6,964 nt of DNA from Chitinophaga pinensis. GTDB lineage: Bacteria > Bacteroidota > Bacteroidia > M30B66. Position numbers and translations under genes: made by a program. This document shows, piece by piece, positions 6,795-6,964 of this stretch (positions are counted from its first letter, which is position 1; every line of letters begins with the position of its first letter). Where the stretch lies: positions 1 to 6,964 of the forward strand of contig CALQRR010000087.1 in NCBI GenBank assembly GCA_943333015.1, given 5' to 3'. Below the pieces are notes generated by a model, which saw only the letters and a list, made by a program, of their open reading frames with translations, was not told the DNA's origin and did not search any database.

Positions 6795-6964
6795 ATGATT
6801 TTTTTAGTGAAGCGTGTGTTGATTTTTGTTGTGATACTGTTGTTGCCGGATGCTTTAAATGCACAGCAGCGCAGGCTTGTGTGGGCAGATGAATTTAATG
6901 AAGATGGCATGCCCGACACCAGCATGTGGAAATATGAGGAAGGATTTGTCCGCAATCGGGAGGC
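6795..6964 (+). CDS. Putative secreted family 16 glycoside hydrolase, N-terminal fragment (3' partial)
   Basis: Only 56 codons are visible before the window ends. The ATG at 6795 opens a signal peptide: Lys6-Arg7, then a hydrophobic core VLIFVVILLLPDAL, then probable cleavage after Ala23 (NA|QQ). The mature start reads LVWADEFNEDGMPD (28-41), then MWKYEEGFVRNREA (44-57). This matches the opening of GH16 beta-glucanases and laminarinases of Bacteroidota, where LVW-DEF-G-PD is followed by W-YE-GFVRN-E. If so, it is an exported enzyme that cuts beta-1,3/1,4-glucans or related polysaccharides. The catalytic E-D-E motif would lie beyond the window, so activity cannot be judged. There is no Shine-Dalgarno sequence. 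It lies 59 bases after the YitT-family gene on the same strand. The call rests on a short stretch of homology recalled from the family. Confidence 0.75.
   Translation, partial: MIFLVKRVLIFVVILLLPDALNAQQRRLVWADEFNEDGMPDTSMWKYEEGFVRNRE

Noticed and set aside
1..6964. CRISPR arrays, insertion sequences, tRNA or rRNA genes, prophage or defence genes
   Set aside because: There are no regularly spaced repeats, transposase motifs, terminal inverted repeats, cloverleaf sequences or phage-like genes; nearly all of the window is accounted for by four ordinary genes.

Overview
The window looks like chromosomal DNA of a member of the phylum Bacteroidota. The strongest sign is a secreted subtilisin-like protease that ends in a type IX secretion (T9SS, Por system) C-terminal sorting domain, a device essentially restricted to that phylum. 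Other signs agree: moderate G+C, no good Shine-Dalgarno sequences at the credible starts, and AT-rich intergenic DNA. The genus cannot be read from the sequence.

Layout: (1) 1-1919, plus strand: the 3' part of an adenosylcobalamin-dependent (class II) ribonucleotide reductase gene, nrdJ, whose 5' end lies outside the window; a rho-independent terminator follows. (2) 1920-2257: a gap between convergent genes, holding that terminator, a small folded GC-rich element (2086-2124) that may be a dispersed Bacteroidota RNA or repeat, and a strong terminator for the gene on the other strand. (3) 2258-5518, minus strand: a large secreted S8 protease with signal peptide, propeptide, intact Asp/His/Asn/Ser catalytic set, a long unnamed beta-rich middle, a PKD-type domain and a type A sorting domain. 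(4) 5519-5841: a divergent intergenic region with no gene I can support and one inverted repeat. (5) 5842-6735, plus strand: a YitT-family (DUF161 + DUF2179) membrane protein. (6) 6795-6964, plus strand: the first 56 codons of a secreted protein that looks like a family 16 glycoside hydrolase, cut by the window edge.

The genes do not form one pathway. nrdJ is housekeeping (deoxyribonucleotide supply). The protease and the putative GH16 enzyme fit a polymer-degrading lifestyle with exported hydrolases. The YitT-like protein is an integral membrane protein of unknown substrate and may be co-transcribed with the GH16 gene. I see no CRISPR array, insertion sequence, tRNA, rRNA, phage gene or recognisable defence system. 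The observations most worth checking are the structured element at 2086-2124, the unnamed middle module of the protease, and the non-canonical residues around its catalytic His.
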